Source: Bacillus methanolicus
GTDB taxonomy: Bacteria > Bacillota > Bacilli > Bacillales > Cytobacillaceae
Assembly: GCF_008764295.1 (NCBI RefSeq)
Contig: NZ_VTQX01000011.1
Location: 1-64,000 of the forward strand
DNA: 64,000 bases
Reading direction: 5' to 3'
Both the position numbers and the translations under genes were made by a program. The first letter of the stretch is position 1. Each line of letters begins with the position of its first letter. Positions 8,674 through 17,908 of this stretch are shown piece after piece. Under the pieces are notes generated by a model. The model saw nothing but the letters and a program-made list of their open reading frames with translations, was not told the origin of the DNA and ran no database searches.

Positions 8674-9426
8674 ATGTATACGATAGGAAAATTGTCAAAG
8701 AACACGGGGGTGACGGTGAGAACGCTTGATTATTATGATGAAATTGGTCTGATCAAACCATCAGCTAAAACGAGTGGGGGTCATCGCCTATATAATGACG
8801 ATGATTTAATGAAACTAGAACGTGTTTTAGCACTAAAATACATGGGATTTTCGCTAGATAAAATCAAAGTCATTATGGAGAATTCAAATCCGACTTGGGA
8901 ACAATCAATCCAACAGCAATTAGATTTGGTGAAAAAGGAACAAGAGCGATTAAAGATGTTAGAGCATACTCTTAATGGCATATTGTATTCTATTGAACTC
9001 GAAGGGGAAGTTAGCTGGCCCATTGTTTTTAGTATTATTCAACTGTACCAACAAGACCCGGAAAAGGCATTAGAGCAGTATAAGGAATATTTAAATATAG
9101 AAGAAATGGAAAAAGTGATGAAAATGAATGCAACGAATATGAGCAAAGCAGATATTCAAGAGTGGGTTGAGTGCATCAAGGATATTAAGAATCATCTTGA
9201 TCTTGACCCAACTTCAGATAAAGCACGGGTATTAGCTGAAAGATGGCTAAATCAAGCAGAAAAAATGTTTGATTGTGATGAAAATTTGCTTGGGAGTATG
9301 TGGGAAGCGTTGCAAAACATGGGAGAGGGGATTGTGTTTTATCCTATGGATAAAGATGTGGTCCACTTTATCGAACGTGTTTTTACCATCAACAATCAGC
9401 AAAGGGAGAGAAACGATGATTCTTAA
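8674..9426 (+). CDS. MerR-family transcriptional activator
   Basis: N-terminal MerR winged helix (YTIGKLSKNTGVTVRTLDYYDEIGL) and a dimerisation coiled coil (about 75-110), then a 140-residue acidic effector domain of the kind seen in TipA-like regulators. Start ATG 8674 follows GGAGGTGGGG; the frame is open further upstream but without a site. Its end overlaps the next ABC ATPase gene, and its own promoter has the 19-bp spacer, so it should switch on the ABC exporter when a ligand binds. Ligand unknown. Confidence 0.88.
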   Translation: MYTIGKLSKNTGVTVRTLDYYDEIGLIKPSAKTSGGHRLYNDDDLMKLERVLALKYMGFSLDKIKVIMENSNPTWEQSIQQQLDLVKKEQERLKMLEHTLNGILYSIELEGEVSWPIVFSIIQLYQQDPEKALEQYKEYLNIEEMEKVMKMNATNMSKADIQEWVECIKDIKNHLDLDPTSDKARVLAERWLNQAEKMFDCDENLLGSMWEALQNMGEGIVFYPMDKDVVHFIERVFTINNQQRERNDDS

Positions 9427-10351
9427 TGTGGAGAACGTAACTAAAGTTTTCTCTAGTAGAGGCAAGGAGAAAATAGCAAATGATCACTTGTCTTTTACGA
9501 TCAGTGAGGGCGAAGTGTTTGGGCTTCTTGGACAAAATGGGGCCGGGAAAACGACATTAGTCAATCAAATTCTTGGTTTATTAACCCCGGATCATGGAGA
9601 GATACTCCTTTTAGGGAAATCTGTACTAAAAGCACCGGCTCTTGCTCGTTCTATTTGTTCAGTACAGCCGCAATCCCAAGTTCCTCTTGGTTCATTAACG
9701 CCAAAGCAGGCTGTTACTTTAATGGGGAAAATGAGAGCGGGAAAAGGTTTCAATCCGAAACGAGTCGATGAATTATTCGAAGCGTTAGATATGGCGGATT
9801 GGGCAAATGTAGAAGGAACGAAACTATCAGGAGGCGCCCAAAGACTTACAGCTTTTTGCATGGCGGTTGTTGTTCCAGGAAGATTAGTCATATTGGATGA
9901 ACCGACGAATGATGTGGATCCTGTACGCAGACGTTATCTATGGCAAGTGGTACGCAGTATAGCTGATCAAGGAGCGTCAGTTATTCTCGTAACTCATAAT
10001 GTCCTTGAGGCAGAAAAAGCAGTTGATCGTTTAGCGATTATAAGTAACGGAAAGTTTCTAGCGCAGGGAACTCCGAGAGAGGTAAAAGGGGCCGTAAGTA
10101 ATAAAGTGCGGATCGAGTTAAGTTTAGTTGATGAAATAGAAGAAGTTAGCGTCCCAGATGGGGCTCATTCTTTACGCCGAAATGGTTCACGTTTACTGTT
10201 TTCGATGGATCCATCCAGTATATCGCCAACGATTGATTGGATCACTGAACAGGTGGCCGGGGGGCGTGTTGTGGATTATTCAATCTCACCAACAACGATT
10301 GAGGATGCTTATATAGCTTTAAACTCCAAAAAGACGGAGGGAGCGTCATGA
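9416..10351 (+). CDS. ABC exporter ATP-binding protein
   Basis: A 311-residue nucleotide-binding subunit: Walker A GQNGAGKTT (near residue 40), signature LSGGAQRL, Walker B LVILDEP, then an H-loop (VTHN). The C-terminal extension of about 80 residues is common in multidrug and bacitracin-type exporters. The signature has SGGAQ instead of the usual SGGQ/SGGM, a mild deviation. ATG 9416 overlaps the merR stop and has AAGGGAGAG upstream. It partners the permease that follows by ATGA overlap. Confidence 0.9.
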   Translation: MILNVENVTKVFSSRGKEKIANDHLSFTISEGEVFGLLGQNGAGKTTLVNQILGLLTPDHGEILLLGKSVLKAPALARSICSVQPQSQVPLGSLTPKQAVTLMGKMRAGKGFNPKRVDELFEALDMADWANVEGTKLSGGAQRLTAFCMAVVVPGRLVILDEPTNDVDPVRRRYLWQVVRSIADQGASVILVTHNVLEAEKAVDRLAIISNGKFLAQGTPREVKGAVSNKVRIELSLVDEIEEVSVPDGAHSLRRNGSRLLFSMDPSSISPTIDWITEQVAGGRVVDYSISPTTIEDAYIALNSKKTEGAS

Positions 10352-11079
10352 GTGTATTAAGTGCCTACAAGTACGTCTTTCAAATTCAGTTCTTCAGAAA
10401 TGCTGGCTTTCTCATCTTTATGACATTAATTCAAATACTAATCTCAATAGGGATCGTGATTGGCTTCACTTACATGATTCCAAGCCCCGATACAGATACC
10501 ATTCTTTTTCTCACAACAGGAGCTCCAACCATTATTCTTATCTTTTCAGGATTAGTTATTTTACCTCAGCAAGTTGGCACTGCTAAATCTGATGGATACT
10601 TGAACTTTATGCGCACGTGGCCAGTGAACCGCTCTGTTATTCTTGGGGCTGATACGATTCTCGGATTATTGATAACCATTCCAGGCATTGTTGTTTCGAC
10701 GATTGTTGCTCATCTTATGTTTAATCCAGGATACGATCTTTCTTGGACAGTTGTTCCCGCTTTATTAATGATTGCTTTAACCTCCATTGGTGTTGGCTAT
10801 GGGTTTTCATATTTGTTATCGCCGGTAGCGTCGCTGAGTGTGTCGCAAATCGTTGTATTTTTTTCATTGATGTTCTCCCCGGTTAATTATCCGATGGATA
10901 GACTTCCAGAATGGCTTCAAGTGCTGCATGAGTTTTTGCCGATTTACTCAATGGCAGAAGTGATGCGGGCATCCTTGGCAGCTTCTACTTTTGATGCAAG
11001 TTTAGGTAATTACATTAATTTATTAATATGGTGTATTTTAGGATATGGAGGAGCCATATTTATTTTAAATAAACGCTAA
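10348..11079 (+). CDS. ABC-2 type exporter permease
   Basis: A 243-residue integral membrane protein with six predicted helices and the ABC-2 layout. A central segment, LVILPQQVGTAKSDGYLNFMRTWPVNRS, matches the inner-face coupling region of drug and polyketide exporters. It starts on the ATG overlapping the ATPase stop, so the two subunits are made together. It probably exports the compound sensed by the MerR protein (inference). Confidence 0.87.
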   Translation: MSVLSAYKYVFQIQFFRNAGFLIFMTLIQILISIGIVIGFTYMIPSPDTDTILFLTTGAPTIILIFSGLVILPQQVGTAKSDGYLNFMRTWPVNRSVILGADTILGLLITIPGIVVSTIVAHLMFNPGYDLSWTVVPALLMIALTSIGVGYGFSYLLSPVASLSVSQIVVFFSLMFSPVNYPMDRLPEWLQVLHEFLPIYSMAEVMRASLAASTFDASLGNYINLLIWCILGYGGAIFILNKR

Positions 11080-11119
11080 TAGCAAAATGAAACCGATGAT
11101 AGTGTAGCTTTTAAAAAGA

Positions 11120-11153
11120 AAGGCAGAGTCCAGTTTCATTAGGACTCTGCCTT
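11120..11153. terminator. Bidirectional terminator
   Basis: A 12-bp perfect stem AAGGCAGAGTCC/GGACTCTGCCTT (11120-11131 and 11142-11153) with T-rich flank on the right and A-rich flank on the left. It sits between the convergent ABC permease and cstA genes and can serve both. Confidence 0.85.
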
Positions 11154-11163
11154 GTTTTAATGA

Positions 11164-12594
11164 TTATGCTGCAGTTTCAGTTAACTGTTTTGTAATTTTA
11201 CTGCGAATTTTGTATATATACCAGATCGTAACGGCGATGGTGATGAACGCTCCAATCATCATGGATAACTGATAATTAAGATTGAATCCTTCTGGGGCAT
11301 AAAATATATAGCTTCCAACAACTCCTGTCATGAAGAGCGCAGGGATTCCGCAAATCCAATGGAATTTGCCATGGCGTAAGCAGTAGATCGTTGCTGCCCA
11401 AAGGGTTACGGTTGCAACCAGTTGATTGGACCAGCCGACATACCTCCATAGGAAGGAATAGTCAATGGTCGATAAATAGAATGCTGGAAGTGCAACAGGA
11501 ATAGAAAAGGCAAGCGCTTGTTTCCAATCTGTCTGCTTAGTGCCTTTAATGTGAACCATCTCTTTTAAAATCATCCTCGATGAACGAAGGGCTGTATCAC
11601 CTGTTGTGATCGGCAGGATAATCACACCGAGCACAGCTAAAATACCACCTAATGTGCCTAAAAGGGAAGTGGATATTTCATTTACAGCACCGGCTGGTCC
11701 ACCTGCGGCAATGGCTGCTTGCAAGCCCTCTGTTCCGTTAAAGAACGTCATCCCCGCTGCCGCCCAGATTAGCGCAATCACACCCTCACCAATCATGGCT
11801 CCGTAAAACACTTTGCGGCCGTCACGCTCATTTTTTAGCGTTCGAGCAACAATGGGGCTTTGGGTACAATGGAATCCAGAAATCGCCCCGCATGATACAG
11901 TCACCATTAACAACGGCCAAATCGGCAGCTCTTGTGGATGTAGATTAGCGAATGTCAGATTTGGAATAGGTGTATCGATAAATAGTAAGGCCCCACCGAT
12001 AGCTACAGCCATGAAAATCAGTATCGCTCCAAAAAGGGGATAAATTTTACCAATCACCTGATTTACCGGTAGTATTGTTGCGATTAAAAAGTAAGTAAAA
12101 ATTAGGATTAATACTGTACTGAATGAAAGTGGAGTTAGCTGGGCAATCAATTGAGCAGGCCCGGCTGTGAAAGCAGCCGCTACAAGAATCATTAAAACGA
12201 GTGAGACAATATTAATGATAAATTTCATATTTTTCCCTAAATACCGGCCAACAAGTTCTGGGTATTGGGCACCGTTATGGCGAAGGGACATCATTCCTGA
12301 AAAGTAGTCATGCACTGCCCCAGCAAAAATGCAACCGATCACAATCCAAATGAAAGCAACGGGTCCATATAAAGCCCCCATTAGCGCTCCAAATATTGGC
12401 CCAAGACCAGCGATATTCAATAATTGGATGAGCCAGCCTTTCCACCATGGCATGGGAACATAGTCAAGACCATCCTCTTTCGTATAGGCGGGAGTTTTTT
12501 GACTGGGATCAATGCTAAAGATCCGTTCAACGACCTTTGCATAGACAATATAGCCTAAAATTAAGAGTGCGATGGATGAAAGAAATGTAAGCAT
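11164..12594 (-). CDS. cstA: CstA-family carbon starvation / pyruvate transporter (copy 1)
   Basis: About 476 residues with many membrane helices and the CstA hallmarks GPIFGALMGALYGPVAFIWIV, HDYFSGMMSLRHNG and CGAISGFHCTQSPIVARTL. In E. coli the family takes up pyruvate and peptides during carbon limitation. This form is shorter than E. coli CstA (about 700 aa) but has the whole core domain. Start ATG 12594 has AGGAGG 8 nt upstream; a start at 12624 would read through that site. A close paralogue lies at 47634-49085. Confidence 0.88.
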   Translation of the reverse strand: MLTFLSSIALLILGYIVYAKVVERIFSIDPSQKTPAYTKEDGLDYVPMPWWKGWLIQLLNIAGLGPIFGALMGALYGPVAFIWIVIGCIFAGAVHDYFSGMMSLRHNGAQYPELVGRYLGKNMKFIINIVSLVLMILVAAAFTAGPAQLIAQLTPLSFSTVLILIFTYFLIATILPVNQVIGKIYPLFGAILIFMAVAIGGALLFIDTPIPNLTFANLHPQELPIWPLLMVTVSCGAISGFHCTQSPIVARTLKNERDGRKVFYGAMIGEGVIALIWAAAGMTFFNGTEGLQAAIAAGGPAGAVNEISTSLLGTLGGILAVLGVIILPITTGDTALRSSRMILKEMVHIKGTKQTDWKQALAFSIPVALPAFYLSTIDYSFLWRYVGWSNQLVATVTLWAATIYCLRHGKFHWICGIPALFMTGVVGSYIFYAPEGFNLNYQLSMMIGAFITIAVTIWYIYKIRSKITKQLTETAA

Positions 12595-12725
12595 GTGAGA
12601 ATCCTCCTGATGAATATTTTTCAAATTGTCAGAAAATATATCCTATACTATCAAAAAAAGCTAGAAGCATCAATTATTTTTTCAGAAAAATAAAACAAAA
12701 CGCATTTGTATGAATTTTTCGTGAG

Positions 12726-12748
12726 GAGACTGGCCTTTCTCCAGTCTC
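12726..12748. other. Hairpin upstream of glpP
   Basis: GAGACTGG (12726-12733) and CCAGTCTC (12741-12748) form a perfect 8-bp stem with a 7-nt loop, followed by TTACTAT rather than a T-run. It lies between the divergent cstA and glpP starts. It could be a leader structure of glpP mRNA or an operator; the sequence alone does not decide. Confidence 0.35.
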
Positions 12749-12827
12749 TTACTATGTGTCGCAGCTGAAATTTATGCTACCATTGGTTCAAGTAGGTTTA
12801 GTAAAAGAAGAAAGGAACAGGGGAAGA

Positions 12828-13442
12828 ATGGGAGAGAAAAGAGAAGGAACGGTATTACGAAGCAGACTAGAAGAATACAAAATGGTGGCTGCTGTCAAGG
12901 AACCAAAATTCATCGAGCGAGCGCTAGCAAACAAGGAGCATTTAAGCGCAGTTCTGTTAATGACGGGGACGATATTAACGGTAAAAAGATATGTCGATTT
13001 TATTCAATCCCATGGTCTTCCAGTCATTCTCCATGTAGACAAAATTGGAGGATTACAAATGGATCGAGATGGTATTGAGTTCATTAAGAGAAACGTAAAG
13101 CCGACTGCTATTGTGACAACTAAATCAGCAGTCATTAAAAAAGCAAAGTTGAGTGGACTATTCGTGATTCAACGAGTCTTTCTGATCGATACAGAAGTTT
13201 TTAAAAATTTGGAAGAGGACGCCAATCAAAAGCAAATCATTTCGGATATGATTGAGATTATGCCATGCAGGGCGCCGGATTTTTTAAGAAGACTAGCAAA
13301 AGTATCACCTGTGCCCATTATTACAGGTGGTCTATTAAATCAGTTTGAACATGCAGAGGAGGCGTTAAATAATGGAGCCTTGGCGATTACAACCTCTAAT
13401 GCGGAAATGTGGGAATTTAATTTTAAAGATAAATCATTTTAG
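12828..13442 (+). CDS. glpP: Glycerol-3-phosphate-responsive antiterminator GlpP
   Basis: A TIM-barrel-like protein of 204 residues with family motifs AAVKEPKFIERAL, VILHVDKIGGLQMDRDGIEFI, EIMPCRAPDFLRRLAKVSPVPIITGGLL and ALAITTSNAEMWEF. In B. subtilis GlpP with glycerol-3-phosphate binds the glp leader mRNA and prevents termination. Start ATG 12828 has AGGGGAAG upstream. Here the next operon is a ugp-like ABC importer whose leader contains a strong terminator, rather than glpFK or glpD. Confidence 0.92.
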   Translation: MGEKREGTVLRSRLEEYKMVAAVKEPKFIERALANKEHLSAVLLMTGTILTVKRYVDFIQSHGLPVILHVDKIGGLQMDRDGIEFIKRNVKPTAIVTTKSAVIKKAKLSGLFVIQRVFLIDTEVFKNLEEDANQKQIISDMIEIMPCRAPDFLRRLAKVSPVPIITGGLLNQFEHAEEALNNGALAITTSNAEMWEFNFKDKSF

Positions 13443-13537
13443 TATTTTACAAAAAGTTTACGATTAATAAATACTTTATTAATAAATTCTTTCTATAGTG
13501 AATATATCAAGTGAATAGATAATCGGTGCGAACAGAG

Positions 13538-13592
13538 AGACCTCTTATAAAATGTATAGATTCATATATACATTTTATTTGAGGTCTTTTTT
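13538..13592 (+). promoter_or_regulatory. Leader terminator/antiterminator of the ugp-like operon
   Basis: A long interrupted stem: AGACCTC (13538-13544) pairs with GAGGTCT (13581-13587), and ATAAAATGTATA (13547-13558) pairs with TATACATTTTAT (13567-13578), followed by TTTTT. It lies 90 nt upstream of the binding-protein gene and downstream of glpP. This is the arrangement expected for antitermination by GlpP. The target assignment is inference; the terminator itself is clear. Confidence 0.75.
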
Positions 13593-13676
13593 GCGTGCGT
13601 TTTTGTGAGGTGGTTGTAAACAAGCTTTTAGTTTGAATGAATAAAAAATCGACAAGATGAAAGGGAGAAGGAAAAG

Positions 13677-14978
13677 ATGAAAAAACTCGTTATTTTATTC
13701 ACCTTTGTGACTTTACTGCTTGCTGTTTCCGCTTGTGGAAAAAAGGAAGAAGCAACAACTAACACGACTTCAAATGAAAGTGGGAAAACAGTTATTGAGT
13801 ATTGGCATGTTAATGCGGAGACACAAGGTGGAAAAACAGTAGATGAATTGGTAAAAGAGTTCAATGCGCAAAGCGAGACAACGGAAGTAATCGCTAAATT
13901 TAATCCAGATATGTATAAGGGATTGATGCAAAATCTTCAGGCAGAAGCTGCTGCTGGAAAAGCGCCAGCTATCATTCAGGTGGGATGGTCATTTTTAAAT
14001 TACTTTGCCAACAATTTTGAATATTCATCACCTCAAGCGATTATTGATCAGTATTTCCCGGAGGACAAAACGTTTTTAGAAGATTATTTCTTGAGTAATG
14101 TTTTAGCTTTAGCACAGGGTCCAGATGGTGAACAAATAGGAATTCCTTATTCATTAAGCACACCGGTCCTTTACATCAACAGGGATCTTTTAAAAGAAGC
14201 AGGATTGGACGAGAACGGTCCAAAGACGTGGGAAGAAGTGAAGGAGTTCTCCAAAACGATTAAAGAGCAAACCGGAAAATTTGGAGTATACATCCAACAG
14301 CCTGCAGACAACTGGGCTACGCAGGCTTTGCTAGAAAGTAATGGAGCAAAAATGATCACAGATGGCAAGGCAACGTTCGCTTCTGAAGAAGGGATAAAGG
14401 CTTATCAATTATGGGCTGATATGGTATTAGAGGATCAGTCAGCACCAAACTTGCCATGGGATCAAGGAATTCAAAGCTTTATTGATGGAAATGTAGCGAT
14501 GTTATATACCACTATTGCACAGCGCTCAAATGTCCAATCGAACTCTCAATTTGATGTGGCAGCGATAAAATCGCCGGCGTGGGAAGGGAAATCTCCAAAA
14601 CTTCCAGCAGGTGGTGCGATGTTAGCTATTACGGCAAAGGATGAGGAGCAGAAGAAAGCTGGCTGGGAGTTTATGAAGTTTCTTTACAGTATAGAATCGG
14701 TGGCTAAATGGACTGAGGGTACGGGATACGTGCCACCGCGTAAAGATGTTGCCGAAGCAGAAAACGGATTGAAAGACTTCTTGGCTGAAAATGAAATGAT
14801 GAATGCAGCCATTGAACAGATGGATGGCGTTGTTCCATGGACATCATTCCCTGGGGATGCAGGCTTGCAAGCAGAACAACTGTTGCTCGATGTTCGCGAC
14901 CAGATTCTAGGGGGAAGTATTTCAGTTGAAGATGGTTTAAAAGCAACAGAACAACAAATCAACAAATTATTACAGTGA
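13677..14978 (+). CDS. ABC importer solute-binding lipoprotein (UgpB-like)
   Basis: Type 1 extracellular sugar-binding protein of 433 residues. Signal peptide and lipobox AVSAC (lipidated Cys20), then the family fold with IEYWHVNAETQGGKTVDELVKEFN and GDAGLQAEQLLLDVRDQILGG. It would capture substrate outside the cell and deliver it to the two permeases downstream. The nearest match I recall is the glycerol-3-phosphate / glycerophosphodiester group, and glpP next door fits that. Other phosphorylated or plain sugars are possible. GGGAGAAGG precedes the ATG. Confidence 0.82.
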   Translation: MKKLVILFTFVTLLLAVSACGKKEEATTNTTSNESGKTVIEYWHVNAETQGGKTVDELVKEFNAQSETTEVIAKFNPDMYKGLMQNLQAEAAAGKAPAIIQVGWSFLNYFANNFEYSSPQAIIDQYFPEDKTFLEDYFLSNVLALAQGPDGEQIGIPYSLSTPVLYINRDLLKEAGLDENGPKTWEEVKEFSKTIKEQTGKFGVYIQQPADNWATQALLESNGAKMITDGKATFASEEGIKAYQLWADMVLEDQSAPNLPWDQGIQSFIDGNVAMLYTTIAQRSNVQSNSQFDVAAIKSPAWEGKSPKLPAGGAMLAITAKDEEQKKAGWEFMKFLYSIESVAKWTEGTGYVPPRKDVAEAENGLKDFLAENEMMNAAIEQMDGVVPWTSFPGDAGLQAEQLLLDVRDQILGGSISVEDGLKATEQQINKLLQ

Positions 14979-14991
14979 TTGAGGTTATGGT

Positions 14992-15015
14992 AAGGGGGCC
15001 TATTCGGGCTCCTTT
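14992..15015 (+). other. Intercistronic hairpin after binding-protein gene
   Basis: AAGGGGGCC (14992-15000) can pair with GGCTCCTTT (15007-15015) using two G-U pairs, with a short loop and no real T-run. Hairpins at this place in binding-protein-dependent operons usually protect the upstream mRNA so that the binding protein is made in excess. That role is inferred here. Confidence 0.5.
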
Positions 15016-15042
15016 ATCATGAAAGGTTGGAGGATAGGAAAA

Positions 15043-15951
15043 ATGAGTGCTCTTACAGCAGGTGTCAAAAGATTCAATAAAGAGAATTGGAAAGCTTATT
15101 TTTTATTATTTCCGTCCCTACTAATATTTGCTTTCTTTATGTTTTGGCCTTTTATTTACACGATTTATTTAAGCTTCTTTGATTGGAATATGATCAGTCC
15201 TACAAAAGAATTTGTCGGTTTTCAGAACTATATAGATATCTTAACTGATCCGAAGTCTTATAAAATTTTTGGCAACACATTTATCTACATTGCTATCTTG
15301 CTTGTTTTAAATTGTGTCGTCCCATACGTTTTTGCCTTTGTTATTGATATGGTTTTGAAGCGATTTAAAGGCTTCTATAAAGGGGCTCTGTTTATGCCCG
15401 CTTTTATTTCATTGGTAGTAGGCTCGATTTTATTTACATGGATTTTGAATCCTGTTTCAGGGCCAGTTGCTATTATTCTAGGCTGGTTTGGGCTAGAAAT
15501 GCCGATTTGGAGCAAGATGGACGGCTGGGTCATATTCGTATTAAGCTTGATCACTTCATGGAAGGTATTTGGCTACAATTTCATCGTTCTATACGCCTCC
15601 ATCAATGGAATTTCCCGAGAGTTAATTGAGGCGGCCCGTTTGGACCAGGTGCCTTTATGGAGAATCTTTTTTCAAATCGTGCTTCCAATGAGCAGTGCAA
15701 CAGGGATTTATGTGTTTATTATTACGATTGTACAAGGACTCCAGTATGTATTTACACCGATAAAGGTCATTACCCAAGGCGGCCCGAATTATGCCAGTTC
15801 AAATGCTATTTACCATGCTTATCATGAAGCATTCGTACTGTATCGCACAGGTCATTCAGCCGCATTGTCTATTTTAACAATGGTGATCTTTCTTGTTCTT
15901 TTACTCATCGAAATTAAGTTTGTTGAAAGAGGTATCTATTATGAAAATTAA
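15043..15951 (+). CDS. ABC sugar/G3P importer permease (UgpA-like)
   Basis: A 302-residue permease with six membrane helices and the MalF/UgpA-type EAA loop ELIEAARLDQVPLWRIFFQIVLPM near residue 200, which contacts the ATPase. ATG 15043 is chosen because GGAGGATAGG lies just upstream; the ATG at 15019 has none. The end overlaps the next permease. Confidence 0.87.
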   Translation: MSALTAGVKRFNKENWKAYFLLFPSLLIFAFFMFWPFIYTIYLSFFDWNMISPTKEFVGFQNYIDILTDPKSYKIFGNTFIYIAILLVLNCVVPYVFAFVIDMVLKRFKGFYKGALFMPAFISLVVGSILFTWILNPVSGPVAIILGWFGLEMPIWSKMDGWVIFVLSLITSWKVFGYNFIVLYASINGISRELIEAARLDQVPLWRIFFQIVLPMSSATGIYVFIITIVQGLQYVFTPIKVITQGGPNYASSNAIYHAYHEAFVLYRTGHSAALSILTMVIFLVLLLIEIKFVERGIYYEN

Positions 15952-16765
15952 ACGCTTCGTGTCGATACCTTGGCATCTCATTTTTATCGCAACGATTTTT
16001 ATTTTGATATTCCCGATTATTTTTGCCGTGGGCTCCTCATTTAAATCATTACAGGATGCTTATAATAACGTTTTAAATATCATTCCTATTCAACCTACAT
16101 TAGAAAACTATCAAACCTTTTTTGATAGCTTACCAGCGATTCAGATCACGGTAAACACTTTTATCATTGCTGCAGTTGTCACAATTTTTAAAGTCATTAC
16201 ATCGTTTTTAGCAGCGTATGCCTTTGTTTATTTTCAATTTAGAGGCAAAACGGTTTTGTACTTTGTGTTAATTAGTACGATCTTTATCCCATTTACAGTG
16301 ACAATGATTCCAAACTATTTAATTATTTCTAAGATTGGTTTAACGGATAGTATCTGGGGAGTCATTTTACCGCAGCTTGCTGATGCACTCGGGATTTTTT
16401 TAATGAGGCAGTCGATGAAAACAATCCCCATGTCATTAATCGAGGTGGCCCGGCTAGACAATTTAAGTCATGTTCAAATTATGAGAGATATTGTCCTTCC
16501 TCTCATTAAACCTGCGGTAACTTCAACAGGGATTTGGTTCTTTATTAGTTCGTGGAATGAATACGTTTGGCCAGTGTTGATTTTAAAGACGACAGACAAC
16601 TTCACGCTACCTTTAGCATTGCAAATGTATATCAGTTCAGAGGGAGGAACGAACTTTACTGTAGCGATGGCGGTGTCCGTCATCACAATGATCATTCCGT
16701 TAGCATTGTATTTGGCTTTTCAAAGATATATTGTCGGGACGTTTACTTCTTCAGGAATAAAATAG
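15941..16765 (+). CDS. ABC sugar/G3P importer permease (UgpE-like)
   Basis: A 274-residue MalG/UgpE-type permease with six helices and EAA loop SLIEVARLDNLSHVQIMRDIVLPLIKPA. It ends with the RYIVGTFTSSGIK tail usual for this subunit class. ATG 15941 has AGAGG 8 nt upstream and overlaps the stop of the preceding permease. It forms the second half of the membrane channel. Confidence 0.87.
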   Translation: MKIKRFVSIPWHLIFIATIFILIFPIIFAVGSSFKSLQDAYNNVLNIIPIQPTLENYQTFFDSLPAIQITVNTFIIAAVVTIFKVITSFLAAYAFVYFQFRGKTVLYFVLISTIFIPFTVTMIPNYLIISKIGLTDSIWGVILPQLADALGIFLMRQSMKTIPMSLIEVARLDNLSHVQIMRDIVLPLIKPAVTSTGIWFFISSWNEYVWPVLILKTTDNFTLPLALQMYISSEGGTNFTVAMAVSVITMIIPLALYLAFQRYIVGTFTSSGIK

Positions 16766-16777
16766 CGGGGGATGAAG

Positions 16778-17908
16778 ATGAAGGAAATTCGCTTTGTAAA
16801 TGTATGGAAATCATATGGAAAAACAGAAGTGGTAAAAGGCTTAGATTTTACCATAAAGGAAGGGGAAAGATTAATTCTTTTAGGCCCTTCCGGCTGTGGG
16901 AAGTCAACCACATTACGAATGATTGCAGGTCTGGAAGAGGTTACTTCTGGAGTATTATATATGAATGGCAGAGTAGTAAATGACGTTCCAAGTGGAAAGC
17001 GGGATGTTGCAATGGTCTTTCAGAATTATGCATTATATCTTCATATGAATGTCGTTGATAACATTACTTATGGATTAAGGGTTCAAAAAGTTCCCAAGAG
17101 CGAAATCAAGGATCGTTTGGATGCAGCGTTAAAAATGTTAAAGCTCGAAGGCTATGAAAACCGGTTGCCTAAAGATTTGTCAGGCGGGCAAAGACAACGT
17201 GTCGCTTTAGCCAGAGCTGTTGTAAAAAAATCGAACTATTTTTTATTAGACGAGCCATTATCGAATTTAGATGCACAATTACGTGTTTCAGCAAGAAAAG
17301 AATTGGTTAAAATTCACGAGTTATATAGACAAACGATTGTCTATGTTACCCATGACCAAATTGAAGCGATGACAGTGGGCGATCGGATTGCCTTAATGAA
17401 CGAGGGTAAATTGCAAATGCTGGATACTCCGGAAAACGTTTATCATCGACCGGCCAATATCTTTACGGCTAAATTTATTGGTTCACCACCGACTAACGTG
17501 GTAGAAGTGATCTATTTGGATGGGAAAATAATGTTCGGTAATCAGTCTTTCCAATTGTCACCGATGTGGGTCAAGCAAGTTGAACAAAGCAAAACAAGCA
17601 AAATTGCCTTTGGAATTCGACCGGAACATCTGGAAATCGATAAAACGGCCGATAAAAATGCGCTTAAAGGTACTGTTAAATATGTTGAAAATCAAGGCAA
17701 TAGCTACGGTGTGTATGTCGACCTTCAAGGGGATGAAGTGATCGCTCTAAGCGAGAGTAAATATTGGTCTAAAGGTGAAACGGTGTATTTAAAGCCTTTA
17801 ATGAACCATATTCATCTTTTTAATTGCGAAACGACGAATTCAATTGGTTATCCGGCTGAACTAGATCAAGAAGAAACGACATTAGAAAGGGTGTTGATTC
17901 ATGAATAA
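16778..17908 (+). CDS. ABC importer ATPase (UgpC/MsmX type)
   Basis: A 376-residue ATPase with Walker A GPSGCGKSTT, Q-loop MVFQNYALY, signature LSGGQRQRVALARA, Walker B YFLLDEPLSNLD and switch His in VTHDQ. The C-terminal regulatory TOBE/OB region (about 240-376) is typical of carbohydrate importers. ATG 16778 is favoured because GGGGG lies 6 nt before it; ATG 16772 is in frame. The dedicated ATPase shows this transporter need not borrow MsmX. Confidence 0.9.
   Translation: MKEIRFVNVWKSYGKTEVVKGLDFTIKEGERLILLGPSGCGKSTTLRMIAGLEEVTSGVLYMNGRVVNDVPSGKRDVAMVFQNYALYLHMNVVDNITYGLRVQKVPKSEIKDRLDAALKMLKLEGYENRLPKDLSGGQRQRVALARAVVKKSNYFLLDEPLSNLDAQLRVSARKELVKIHELYRQTIVYVTHDQIEAMTVGDRIALMNEGKLQMLDTPENVYHRPANIFTAKFIGSPPTNVVEVIYLDGKIMFGNQSFQLSPMWVKQVEQSKTSKIAFGIRPEHLEIDKTADKNALKGTVKYVENQGNSYGVYVDLQGDEVIALSESKYWSKGETVYLKPLMNHIHLFNCETTNSIGYPAELDQEETTLERVLIHE

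Noticed and set aside
12660..12720. cre site upstream of cstA copy 1 (around AAAACGCATTTG)
   Set aside because: It keeps the central CG but fails at four fixed positions of the consensus.
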